Shown: one piece after another, positions 1 through 8,235 of the stretch
Layout of the letters: each line of letters opens with the position of its first letter
Numbering within the stretch: position 1 is the stretch's first letter
Assembly: GCA_958423535.1 (NCBI GenBank)
Contig: CATZRJ010000001.1
Coordinates: forward strand, 1-64,000
Length of the DNA stretch: 64,000 nt
From: an uncultured Collinsella sp.
GTDB lineage: Bacteria; Actinomycetota; Coriobacteriia; Coriobacteriales; Coriobacteriaceae
Reading direction: 5' to 3'
Notes under the pieces: model-generated
Seen by the model: only the letters and a program-made list of their open reading frames with translations
The model's database searches: none
Told to the model about the DNA's origin: nothing
Made by a program: the position numbers and the translations under genes

Positions 1-14
1 GACACGCATAAAAA

Positions 15-48
15 GCCTCCCATTTCTCATGTCCAAGAAATGGGAGGC
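15..48 (-). terminator. Rho-independent terminator of the metallophosphoesterase gene
   Basis: A perfect 13-bp stem (15-27 with 36-48, arm GCCTCCCATTTCT) with an 8-nt loop is followed on the minus strand by a run of five T. It lies 29 bp downstream of the stop codon of the minus-strand gene at 77-916. Confidence 0.9.
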
Positions 49-76
49 AGTTCAAATTAGCTACCCTTTGCAGCGA

Positions 77-916
77 TTATTCGCCCGGGTTGATGTTCGC
101 ATAAAACTCCGCCCCGTCATCCAGACGCAGGATCCCGACGCGGCCGAACTCGGAACCGGTGGCCGCCGCGCAGTCGATATCGATGCGATCGGGCACACCG
201 GCGGTATCCTCGCCACCCAAGCGCACCATTTGCCCGCGGCCCGACTCCTCATCGAGCCCTGCCAGGCCGCCAACCTCGCAATAGCGCCCCAGCGACACCG
301 TGGGCGTGTGGCCGCTCACCACGACCGGACCCGTGCCCTCGGCAGAAAGCAGCCCCGTCGGGGCATCCCAATAGCCATGGCGAATCCAGAGCAAGTCATC
401 GGACGACTGCACGGCGAGCATTTGCTGCAGCAGCTCGCGATCGGCATCGACCGCTCCCCTGCCGTCGCCGCAATCGACGCCATGCTCAAGCAAAAACGCG
501 CGCGCCGCCTCGGTCTGAATACCGGCGTGCACCAGCAGGTACGGCCGCTCGACAGTCTCTGTCACCGCATAGAGCGGCAGGGCAGCAGCCCAACGCACTA
601 GCTCCTCGTATGCCTCAAACTCCATTTCGTTGAGCTGCTGGCGCGTGGTCCAACCGCCGTTGATATCCCAGGTCTCGGCATCGAGCGGGTCCTGGCCAAT
701 GATCGCGTCGAGCATAATCTGCTCGTGGTTGCCCTTAAGCACGCGAGCGTTGGGCAGCGACCGCACCAAGTTGATGACACCGACCGGATCGGGACCGCGG
801 TCGATCATGTCGCCCAGCACATATAGCGTGTCGTCGGACGTCAGCGAGATCTTGGAAAGGGCCTCGTCCAGTGCGTGCACGTGCCCGTGAGCATCAGATG
901 TCACATAGATCGCCAT
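77..916 (-). CDS. Metallophosphoesterase, PPP/ApaH-like
   Basis: A 279-residue calcineurin-like metallophosphoesterase. The ordered metal-binding motifs are SDAHGH (residues 7-12), GDMIDRG (35-41) and GNHE (62-65), then a VHAG motif near 125 and SGHTPT near 200. This arrangement is typical of serine/threonine phosphatase and diadenosine tetraphosphatase-like enzymes with a dinuclear metal centre. No signal peptide or membrane segment is visible, so the protein should be cytosolic. The start ATG at 916 is preceded by an AAAGG ribosome site. It is transcribed alone, with a terminator just downstream and a divergent antiporter gene upstream. The true substrate (phosphoprotein, Ap4A or another) cannot be decided from sequence. 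Confidence 0.85.
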   Translation of the reverse strand: MAIYVTSDAHGHVHALDEALSKISLTSDDTLYVLGDMIDRGPDPVGVINLVRSLPNARVLKGNHEQIMLDAIIGQDPLDAETWDINGGWTTRQQLNEMEFEAYEELVRWAAALPLYAVTETVERPYLLVHAGIQTEAARAFLLEHGVDCGDGRGAVDADRELLQQMLAVQSSDDLLWIRHGYWDAPTGLLSAEGTGPVVVSGHTPTVSLGRYCEVGGLAGLDEESGRGQMVRLGGEDTAGVPDRIDIDCAAATGSEFGRVGILRLDDGAEFYANINPGE

Positions 917-1238
917 GGAACGCCTTTCCCTGCATTACGGCCGAAGCCCGATGCCACGACTAAAACTTCAAGTTGAACTTAAACGTTACCCATTGTACTC
1001 CGTTGCAATAACGGTGGAAAGTGCCACCACAGCCAACGGCCACAAGCGGCCGCCCGCACGCTCCGGAAATACCGCGCCACCATCATCAACGCTCCACCCA
1101 GCACCACCCCCCCGCCCCGGCCTCGTGTCGATAATGCGAACGCCCGCGGCTCGGCCCCATAAACCCACCACCTTTGGGTACAAATAACCACAGATAATTG
1201 ACCGTGCCACGCAAACCACCCAGAAGCGGACACTATCC
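917..1238. promoter_or_regulatory. Divergent intergenic region, 322 bp
   Basis: This gap separates the divergent phosphatase and antiporter genes and must hold both promoters. On the minus strand a TTTCCA hexamer lies 17 bp before TACAAT around 1000-1020, a plausible promoter for the phosphatase. On the plus strand I see no convincing promoter. No repeat or RNA structure was recognised. Confidence 0.35.
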
Positions 1239-2840
1239 ATGAACCAGATACTTCTCTTTATCGGCCTCGTCATCATTTTGTGCCTGACCATCAAACCCGT
1301 CGGCAAAAAGCTCCCCTTCCCCACCCTGCTCATCTTTATCGCGCTGGGCATGCTGCTGGGCGTCAACGGCCCCGCGCACATCGACTTTAGCGACTACGCG
1401 CTTACCGAAACCGTCTGCAGCACGGCGCTGCTGTTCATCATGTTCTACGGCGGCTTTAACACCAACATCGACCGTGCCAAGCCCGTCGCCGCGCCCGCGG
1501 TACTGCTGAGCACGCTCGGCGTCGTCATCACCGCCGGCATCACGGGCGCCTTTGCGCACTTCGCGCTGGGCTTCGACTGGATAGGCGGCCTGCTGCTAGG
1601 CTCGGTCGTGGCGTCGACCGATGCGGCGAGCGTCTTTAGCGTGCTGCGCGAGCACAGCCTGTCACTAAAGGGCGGCACCGACTCGCTGCTCGAGGTCGAA
1701 TCAGGCTCCAACGACCCCGTCGCCTACATGCTCACCGCGGTGCTCGCGACCCTCGCGGCGGGCGGCAACATCGACATTCCCGTGTTGCTGGCCAAGCAGA
1801 TCATCCTGGGCGTGGGGCTGGGCCTTGCCATCGGCTGGACATCCAGCCGCCTGATTGAACGCGCACATGCAACGGCCGAGGGCGCGCAGACCATCTTCTT
1901 GTTCGCCGTGGCGATCGTGGCCTACGCGCTGCCGAGCTACCTGGGCGGCAACGGCTTTTTGGCCGTATACCTGGCAGGTATTGTTCTGGGCGCGAGCGAC
2001 ATCACCGGCAAGGTCGAAATGGCACACTTCTTCGATACCCTCACCGAGATGGCCGAGATGACTATCTTCTTCTTGCTCGGTCTGCTCGTGACGCCCGCAC
2101 GCCTGCCGCAAATGCTGCTACCGGGCCTGGCACTCATGGCGTTTATGCTCTTTGTGAGCCGCCCCATCGCCGTGGGCCTGCTGTTGGCGCCCTTTAAGAC
2201 TAACCCTCGCCAGGTTGCGCTCGTAAGCTGGGCGGGTCTGCGCGGTGCCGCTTCGGTCGTGTTTAGCCTCTTTGCCGTGGTGGTCGGTGTTCCCGGTGGT
2301 CACGACCTGTTTGACCTGGTGTTTGTGATCGCCGTGTCGAGCATTATGGTGCAGGGCTCGCTGCTGCCGGCGGTGGCGAAGAAACTCGATATGATCGACG
2401 CGGAAGGCGACGTGCGCCGCACGTTTAACGACTACCGCGACGAGGACGGCATGTCTTTCGTTAAGCTCAAGGTGGGTGTAGGGCATCCGTTTGCGGGGCG
2501 CTCGCTCGCGGACATTGGCAGTGCGACGGACATGCTCGTAGTCCTGGTGCTGCGCGACGGCGCGCACCCGGTGCTGCCCAACGGCGATACCGTGATCGAA
2601 GAAGGCGACCTTCTGGTTATGGCCGCGCCGACGTTTGAAGAGCGTGCCGAGGTTACGCTGCGCGAGGTCACCGTGACACCCCACGGTCGCCTGGCAGGAC
2701 TGCGCCTGCGCGATGTGCCACAAGGCAAGCACCCCTTTATCGTCGTGATGCTCAAGCGCGACGGCCAAACCATCATCCCCGACGGCAACACCCTCATATA
2801 CGCCGGCGACGAAGCCGTCATCGCCACGCTGGCGTCGTAG
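1239..2840 (+). CDS. CPA1-family K+/H+ or Na+/H+ antiporter with RCK-C domains (NhaP2-like)
   Basis: A 533-residue polytopic membrane protein. Residues 1 to about 380 form the sodium/hydrogen exchanger domain with roughly 12 hydrophobic segments. The ion-binding region shows ASTDAASV near residue 125 and GSNDP near 156, as in CPA1 exchangers. After the membrane domain, residues about 400-530 form one or two TrkA-C (RCK-C) regulatory folds, as in NhaP2/CvrA potassium/proton antiporters. It probably exports K+ or Na+ in exchange for protons and helps pH or osmotic balance. The start at 1239 has only a weak Shine-Dalgarno sequence. The gene stands alone and is followed 15 bp later by a palindromic repeat. 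Confidence 0.85.
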   Translation: MNQILLFIGLVIILCLTIKPVGKKLPFPTLLIFIALGMLLGVNGPAHIDFSDYALTETVCSTALLFIMFYGGFNTNIDRAKPVAAPAVLLSTLGVVITAGITGAFAHFALGFDWIGGLLLGSVVASTDAASVFSVLREHSLSLKGGTDSLLEVESGSNDPVAYMLTAVLATLAAGGNIDIPVLLAKQIILGVGLGLAIGWTSSRLIERAHATAEGAQTIFLFAVAIVAYALPSYLGGNGFLAVYLAGIVLGASDITGKVEMAHFFDTLTEMAEMTIFFLLGLLVTPARLPQMLLPGLALMAFMLFVSRPIAVGLLLAPFKTNPRQVALVSWAGLRGAASVVFSLFAVVVGVPGGHDLFDLVFVIAVSSIMVQGSLLPAVAKKLDMIDAEGDVRRTFNDYRDEDGMSFVKLKVGVGHPFAGRSLADIGSATDMLVVLVLRDGAHPVLPNGDTVIEEGDLLVMAAPTFEERAEVTLREVTVTPHGRLAGLRLRDVPQGKHPFIVVMLKRDGQTIIPDGNTLIYAGDEAVIATLAS

Positions 2841-2855
2841 CCATCCCCACCCATA

Positions 2856-2923
2856 AGTTGCGGTGAAATAGGGACTGAATAGGCCTTCTAGCAGCCCAAA
2901 CAGTCCCCATTTCACCGCTTCTT
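2856..2923. repeat. Family A palindromic repeat, copy 1
   Basis: The arms AAGTTGCGGTGAAATAGGGA (2856-2875) and the matching TCCCCATTTCACCGC (2904-2918) make a long imperfect hairpin. The same arms recur at 27760, 31178 and 34740. This copy lies 15 bp after the antiporter stop codon and may act as its transcription terminator. Confidence 0.8.
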
Positions 2924-2955
2924 GTTGAAGGGATGGGGTTGAAGTTCAATCGCGG

Positions 2956-3180
2956 CTACCATTCCTCGTCTGCGCCGTAGTCATCGTCCGCGTCACCATC
3001 GACGGCAAAGTCGCAGAGGTCGAGGCCTTCGCGTTCGGCTCGGGCTAGGAGCTCTTGGGGCGACTCGTCCTCGATATCCATCACGTCGAGCATGGCGGCC
3101 GGAAAACCCACGCCCGCCGCACTCCCCGCGCGGTCGAGCAGACTCTCGCGCAGTTGGTCTACATCAACTTCGATTTTCAT
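2956..3180 (-). CDS. Small acidic hypothetical protein
   Basis: A 74-residue protein with a very acidic C-terminus (a run of Asp and Glu in the last 15 residues). I do not recognise the family. I chose the ATG at 3180 because AGGGG lies about 8 nt upstream; an in-frame extension to 3270 lacks a ribosome site and would run into the promoter region of the divergent MazG gene. The N-terminus (MKIEVDVDQLRESLLDRAGS) suggests a short helical domain. No membrane segment or cysteine pair is visible. It is divergent from the MazG gene and could be unrelated to it. Confidence 0.6.
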   Translation of the reverse strand: MKIEVDVDQLRESLLDRAGSAAGVGFPAAMLDVMDIEDESPQELLARAEREGLDLCDFAVDGDADDDYGADEEW

Positions 3181-3294
3181 GGTGAAATCCCCTATCGGCA
3201 ATCGCGACCGAACAAACCGCATGCCCCAAATGAGGTGCAATAAATCCCAGATACCGCCATAATAAAACAATGAACATCAGGGAGGTTGCGGACG

Positions 3295-3651
3295 ATGGAT
3301 AAGCTCGATGCCATAACGGAACAAGTCAGGGACTTTTGTGATGCACGCGACTGGCGCAAGTATCACACGCCAAAAGAGCTCGCCATCGGCATGGCAACTG
3401 AGTCCTCCGAGCTCCTTCAGCTCTTTCGTTTTATGAGCGACGAGCGCATTGCAGAAATGTTCGAAGACACCGAGCAACGACAAGCCATCGAAGACGAAGT
3501 CGCCGACACGCTCCTTTTCCTTCTGCGTTTCGCAGATTTAAATGAAATCGACCTGCCAGCGGCGCTTTCGTCCAAGCTCAAGCGCAATGGCGAGCGCTAC
3601 CCCGTCGACGCATCATCTAATGAATACAGAAAGGCGGACCATCATGAGTAA
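3295..3651 (+). CDS. MazG-like nucleotide pyrophosphohydrolase
   Basis: A 118-residue all-alpha NTP pyrophosphohydrolase of the MazG/RS21-C6 type. It has the paired acidic motif ATESSELLQ around residues 35-45 and the second metal-binding helix EDEVADTLLFLL around 70-82. Such enzymes hydrolyse (d)NTPs to NMP and pyrophosphate, often non-canonical nucleotides. I chose ATG 3295 because GGAGG (3281-3285) is at good distance; a TTG at 3286 is less likely. Its stop overlaps the start of the downstream GIY-YIG/DUF2075 gene by 8 nt, so the two are translationally coupled. Base composition is visibly lower in GC than the flanking genes, which suggests transfer. Confidence 0.85.
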   Translation: MDKLDAITEQVRDFCDARDWRKYHTPKELAIGMATESSELLQLFRFMSDERIAEMFEDTEQRQAIEDEVADTLLFLLRFADLNEIDLPAALSSKLKRNGERYPVDASSNEYRKADHHE

Positions 3652-5386
3652 TGAGTTCGCCCTTCGGCAATACACGCTTCCCCTGCCCCAGCCCTTTGAG
3701 ACAAGCGAATCTCTTCAGGACTTTGGCACGCCAAAGCCTGGAGCCCATCATGACGAGAGTTGGCCCGTCCTTTACATTCTCACCAACAGCAGAAACAAGA
3801 CGGCATACATCGGCCAAACAACCAACTACCAGCGCCGTATGAAACAACACGCTGCAAACGTGGACAAGGACTTCGACCGGACCCTTCTGATCGACAATCC
3901 CACCTTCAACCAATCCGCAACGTTCGAGTTCGAGAATCGACTTATTGAGCTGTTCTGTGCCGACGAAAAATACCAGGTCACCAATGCCAACAACGGCTAT
4001 GCCCAATTCGATTATTTTGAGCGGCCTCAGTATCGCCAGAGGTTCCGAGACCTCTGGACAAAGCTTCGCGAAGAAAACTACGCGATTCATCCGATTGAAG
4101 AGCTCGAGAACTCCGATCTGTTCAAGTTCTCGCCTTTCAAGACGCTTACGCCCGACCAATACGAAACGATCGAGACGATTTATAAACGTCTCGAACAGGA
4201 GCATGAAGACGCAAAACATGGCGGCTCAAAAAGAGAACGTATAACCGTCGTGAATGGCGCGCCGGGAACAGGTAAAACAATCCTCGCCATCAGTCTCATG
4301 TTCAAAATCAAAAATGAGCCGAACCTTTCCGGTCTGCGGGTCGGTTTTGTCACCCCCATGGATTCCCTGAAGAAGACCCTCAGGAAACTCACGCACTTCC
4401 TTCCAGTGCTAAAGCCTGGCGATATCTTGAGCCCCAGTGACGTAACCAAAAATGATCGTTATGACATCCTACTTGTCGATGAAGCACATCGACTGGGTAA
4501 TTATCTAAGCATGGGCTCCGGCATCAAGGCCTTCTATAGCACCTGCGATCGTCTCGGCCTTCCGCATACGAGCAACCAAGTTGACTGGATATTCAAATGC
4601 TGCGACAAGGCATATCTGTTTTATGACCCCAAGCAGCAAGTCAGGGCATCCGGCCTCAATCGAGACGGTCTTGAGCAACGAATCAACCAACTCGAAGAAG
4701 CAGGAATCGAGACCGAAGAATTCAACTTGAGCACCCAAATGCGTGTGCGTGGCGGCGATGAGTACCTCGATTTTGTCTACGACCTGCTTGATAACAAAGC
4801 GTACATGCATGCCGGCATGAAGTTTGATGAGCTCTTTGCCTCGCAGCCCTACGACTCGCGAGACAAGGACCCCGGAAGCGATGTGCCACGCTATCAATTT
4901 GGCATTGTCAACCGATTCGAAGACTTCTGCTCCCTACAACAAGCTAAGGAAGAAGAAACCAGCCTATCTCGCATGACTGCCGGCTTCGCTTGGAAGTGGG
5001 AAACCAAGACCAATAAAGATGCGTTCGATATCGTCATCGAGGGCATTCGCAAACGCTGGAATTCAACTCAAAAGGATTGGGTCAACTCTGTCAACGCTGT
5101 CAATGAGGTTGGTTGCATTCACACAGTGCAGGGCTACGACCTCAATTACGGATTCGTAATTCTGGGTCCCGACATTTACTACGACAACGACAAAGGGGGC
5201 GTCTGCGTTAACAAGGCAAACTTCAAAGATACCGTCGCAAAGAAAAAGGCAAGCGACGACGACCTACGAAAGATTATCGTCAACGCCTACTACGTTCTCA
5301 TGACGCGCGGCATGCTGGGAACGTTTCTTTATGTATGCGACCCAGCGCTCAAGGAGTATTTGTCACGGTATATCCCGGTGATATAG
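3644..5386 (+). CDS. GIY-YIG nuclease domain fused to DUF2075 (Schlafen-type) helicase
   Basis: A 580-residue fusion. Residues about 42-105 form a GIY-YIG nuclease: LYIL at 43-46, YIG at 55-57, Arg 64/65 and a downstream Glu near 95-103. Residues about 165-580 are a DUF2075 superfamily 1-like NTPase with Walker A GAPGTGKT (205-212), Walker B LLVDEAHR (276-283) and the C-terminal HTVQGYD and VLMTRG motifs typical of the family. ATG 3644 overlaps the MazG stop codon and has AGAAAGG upstream. The predicted activity is NTP-dependent nucleic-acid remodelling plus cleavage. Together with MazG this looks like a two-gene conflict module, though a repair role cannot be excluded. GC content is lower than in the neighbours. 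Confidence 0.85.
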   Translation: MSNEFALRQYTLPLPQPFETSESLQDFGTPKPGAHHDESWPVLYILTNSRNKTAYIGQTTNYQRRMKQHAANVDKDFDRTLLIDNPTFNQSATFEFENRLIELFCADEKYQVTNANNGYAQFDYFERPQYRQRFRDLWTKLREENYAIHPIEELENSDLFKFSPFKTLTPDQYETIETIYKRLEQEHEDAKHGGSKRERITVVNGAPGTGKTILAISLMFKIKNEPNLSGLRVGFVTPMDSLKKTLRKLTHFLPVLKPGDILSPSDVTKNDRYDILLVDEAHRLGNYLSMGSGIKAFYSTCDRLGLPHTSNQVDWIFKCCDKAYLFYDPKQQVRASGLNRDGLEQRINQLEEAGIETEEFNLSTQMRVRGGDEYLDFVYDLLDNKAYMHAGMKFDELFASQPYDSRDKDPGSDVPRYQFGIVNRFEDFCSLQQAKEEETSLSRMTAGFAWKWETKTNKDAFDIVIEGIRKRWNSTQKDWVNSVNAVNEVGCIHTVQGYDLNYGFVILGPDIYYDNDKGGVCVNKANFKDTVAKKKASDDDLRKIIVNAYYVLMTRGMLGTFLYVCDPALKEYLSRYIPVI

Positions 5387-5527
5387 ACCTAACGACCGCC
5401 CTCCCCCATGTAACCATCCTGTAAATCATAGCGGCGCACTCGAGTTTTACCGTGATGCGGTCGCGCCTGGCGCTCCACTGTGCTAAAGTATCCCGAACGT
5501 TCAAACGACTACGAGGGAGACTAGAAG

Positions 5528-6652
5528 ATGGCACGTGTGCACAACTTCTCAGCTGGCCCGGCCGCGCTGCCTACAAGCGTGCTCGCCGAGATCGCCGACG
5601 AGATGATGGACTACCGCGGTTGCGGCATGTCCGTGCTCGAGATGAGCCATCGATCTAGCATGTACCAGCAGATCATCGACGACGCCGAGGCAACCCTGCG
5701 TCGCCTGCTAAGCATCCCCGACAACTACCGCGTCCTGTTTTTGCAGGGCGGCGCCACGCTGCAGTTTGCGGGCATCCCCATGAACCTCATGCGCCGCGGC
5801 CGCGCCGGCTACATCGTGACCGGCAACTTTGCCAACAAGGCATACAAGGAGGCCGCCAAGTACGGCGAGGCCGTGCTGCTCGCGAGCTCCGAGGACACCA
5901 ACTTCGACCGCATCCCCGACATGGCCGACGTCAACGCGCGCATTGCCGCCGAGGCCGCGGGCGACGGGCTCGACTACGTCTACATCTGCCAGAACAACAC
6001 TATCTTTGGCACCATGTACCACGAGCTGCCCAACTGCGGCGATGTGCCGCTGGTCGCCGATGTCTCGAGCTGCTTTTTGTCACAGCCGCTCGACGCTGAG
6101 CGCTACGGGCTCATTTACGCCGGCGCGCAGAAAAACGCCGGCGCCGCAGGCGTGACCGTGGTCATCGTGCGCGACGACCTTATCGCCGAAAGCCCCGCCT
6201 TTGCGCAGACGCCGCAGTACCTGGACCTCAAGACCCAGGTCGCCAAGGGCTCCATGCTCAACACGCCCAACACCTTTGGCATCTACGTGTGCGGCAAGGT
6301 GTTCCGTTGGGTTGAGCAGACCGGCGGACTTGCCGCCATGGCCGAGCGCAACTGGGCCAAGGCCAACCTGCTCTACGACCTGCTCGAGCACAGCGAGCTG
6401 TTCCATGGCACAACGCAGGCCGACAGCCGCTCCATCGCCAACGTCACCTTCCGCACCGGCGACGCCGAGCTCGATGCGGCCTTTGTTGCAGGCGCGGCCG
6501 AGCACCAGATTCAAAACGTCAAGGGCCATCGCCTCGTCGGCGGCATGCGCGCAAGCGTGTACAACGCCGTCACCATGGAGGACGTGCAAGCGCTGGCCAC
6601 GTACATGAAGGACTTCGAAGCGCAGCATAGTTTGAGTCCGCGATCTAACTAG
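5528..6652 (+). CDS. serC: Phosphoserine aminotransferase
   Basis: A 374-residue class V, PLP-dependent aminotransferase. It converts 3-phosphohydroxypyruvate and glutamate into phosphoserine and 2-oxoglutarate in serine synthesis. The N-terminus (NFSAGPAALP) is the SerC signature, and the PLP lysine lies in AGAQKNAGAAG near residue 201. Length matches the family (about 360). The start ATG 5528 has GAGGGAGA upstream. An extended -10 (TGCTAAAGT) near 5480 may be the promoter. serA follows after 69 bp, so the two probably form a serine operon that ends at the terminator at 7923. serB is not in the window. Confidence 0.95.
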   Translation: MARVHNFSAGPAALPTSVLAEIADEMMDYRGCGMSVLEMSHRSSMYQQIIDDAEATLRRLLSIPDNYRVLFLQGGATLQFAGIPMNLMRRGRAGYIVTGNFANKAYKEAAKYGEAVLLASSEDTNFDRIPDMADVNARIAAEAAGDGLDYVYICQNNTIFGTMYHELPNCGDVPLVADVSSCFLSQPLDAERYGLIYAGAQKNAGAAGVTVVIVRDDLIAESPAFAQTPQYLDLKTQVAKGSMLNTPNTFGIYVCGKVFRWVEQTGGLAAMAERNWAKANLLYDLLEHSELFHGTTQADSRSIANVTFRTGDAELDAAFVAGAAEHQIQNVKGHRLVGGMRASVYNAVTMEDVQALATYMKDFEAQHSLSPRSN

Positions 6653-6721
6653 CCCGCAACACGCGGGCCGACCAGCCACTTCAAACCACCTGTTTTAGAC
6701 AAACCTGCTAAGGAGTTTTTC

Positions 6722-7885
6722 ATGCGTAAGATTAAGACCATCGACGACATTACCAAGGACGGCAAGGTCGAGTTTGGCGAGGGCTACGAGTTTGTGGGCA
6801 CCGCCGAGGAGGCCGATGCCGTCCTGATGCGCTCCACCGACCTGCACGGCTACGAGCTGCCCGAGGGCATCCGCGCCATCGCCCGCTGCGGCGCCGGCGT
6901 CAACAACATCCCCGTCGAGGAGTACGCCAAGAAGGGCGTCGTCGTCTTTAACTCCCCCGGTGCCAACAGCAACGCCGTCAAGGAGCTCGTCCTGGGCATG
7001 CTGGTGCTTTCGAGCCGCGGCGTGGTGCAGTCGATGAACTGGGTGCGCGACAACGCCGACGACCCCGAGATCCAGGTCGACGCCGAGAAGGCCAAGAAGG
7101 CCTTTGTGGGCCGCGAGCTCAAGGGCAAGCGCATCGGCGTTATCGGTCTGGGCAACGTGGGCTCCAAGGTCGCCAACGCCTGCGTCGATCTGGGCATGGA
7201 CGTCTACGGCTACGATCCGTTCATTTCCGTCGAGCACGCGTGGGTGCTGAGCCGCGAGGTGCAGCGCGTGGGCACGCTCGAGGATCTCTGCCGCGGCTGC
7301 GACTACCTCACCGTGCACGTGCCCAGCAAGGCAGACACCATCGGCATGATCAGCACCGAGCAGATTAACCTGCTGGCACCGGACGCCGTGCTCATCAACT
7401 ACGCGCGCGAGACCATCATTGACGAGGACGCCGTCGACGCCGCCCTGCGCGAGGGCAAGCTCAGCTGGTTTAGCTGCGACTTCGCCACGCCCAAGACCGT
7501 CAAGATGCCCAATACGTTTATCACCACGCACTCGGGCGCCGGCACCGGCGAGGCCGAGGCCAACTGCGCCGACATGGCCATCAGCGAGCTCAAGGATTAC
7601 CTGGAGAACGGCAACATAGCGCACAGCGTCAACTACCCCGCCTGCAGCATGGGCAAGGCGCGCGCCGCAAGCCGCATCGCCTGCCTGCACGCCAACGTGC
7701 CCAACATGATCGGCCAGATCACGGCCATCCTGGCCAAGGACAACGCCAACGTGCAGCGCATGACCAACGAGTCCGCCGGCGAGAACGCCTACACCATGTT
7801 CGACACCGACGAGCACCTGGACAGCAGCACCATCGAGGCGCTCAAGCAGATTCCGTCGATGTATCGCGTGCGCGTGATCAAGTAG
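6722..7885 (+). CDS. serA: D-3-phosphoglycerate dehydrogenase with C-terminal ACT domain
   Basis: A 387-residue NAD-dependent 2-hydroxyacid dehydrogenase that oxidises 3-phosphoglycerate, the first step of serine synthesis. The Rossmann motif GLGNVG is at 142-147, the substrate arginine in NYARE at about 229 and the catalytic histidine in TTHSGAG at about 270. An ACT-like domain occupies about 318-387 and may sense serine. The region that normally carries the catalytic Glu (DVF..EP) reads DFATPK here, with no Glu at the expected place. The start ATG has AAGGAG at 6710-6715. It follows serC and closes the operon. Confidence 0.93.
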   Translation: MRKIKTIDDITKDGKVEFGEGYEFVGTAEEADAVLMRSTDLHGYELPEGIRAIARCGAGVNNIPVEEYAKKGVVVFNSPGANSNAVKELVLGMLVLSSRGVVQSMNWVRDNADDPEIQVDAEKAKKAFVGRELKGKRIGVIGLGNVGSKVANACVDLGMDVYGYDPFISVEHAWVLSREVQRVGTLEDLCRGCDYLTVHVPSKADTIGMISTEQINLLAPDAVLINYARETIIDEDAVDAALREGKLSWFSCDFATPKTVKMPNTFITTHSGAGTGEAEANCADMAISELKDYLENGNIAHSVNYPACSMGKARAASRIACLHANVPNMIGQITAILAKDNANVQRMTNESAGENAYTMFDTDEHLDSSTIEALKQIPSMYRVRVIK

Positions 7886-7922
7886 CGTCGGCGCCAAGCC
7901 TGCCAGACAGACCACGAAGTCC

Positions 7923-7958
7923 ATTCGCCCCCCGTTTTCACGAAATCGGGGGGCGAAT
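7923..7958 (+). terminator. Rho-independent terminator of serC-serA
   Basis: A perfect 12-bp stem (7923-7934 with 7947-7958, arm ATTCGCCCCCCG) with a 12-nt loop is followed by TTTCG, 37 bp after the serA stop. Confidence 0.85.
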
Positions 7959-7972
7959 TTCGTGCTCCCGGC

Positions 7973-8163
7973 GGCTTGAAAAGTGCTACCCAGAACAAGT
8001 TGTTTCGGATAATCGACAGTGAGGCCCTAGTCGCTAAGCACAGCTGCTTTTATCAGCAGCTTTATCAGGGGTTTTAGTAGGTAAAAATCGATCTCTATAT
8101 GCCAAATTAAAGTTGACTGTCCATTTTCCGAAATAACTCGTTCTGGGTAGCACTTTTCAAGCC
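7973..8163. mobile_element. Putative 191-bp MITE with 38-bp terminal inverted repeats
   Basis: The left end starting GGCTTGAAAAGTGCTACCCA and the right end are inverted copies over about 38 bp with only a few mismatches (A/G and T/A changes). The interior is AT-rich, non-coding and holds a small hairpin (AGCAGC...) near 8042-8060. No clear target duplication was found at the edges. It sits between the serA terminator and the 3' end of the minus-strand gene at 8236. The structure suggests a non-autonomous element mobilised in trans by a transposase that is absent from this window. Confidence 0.75.
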
Positions 8164-8235
8164 ATTTCCAAGGAGCAACTGAAGTTTTTTCGCAACCAAA
8201 ACTCTAGTTCCCGCGACCGTTTTCTACCTGCACAA

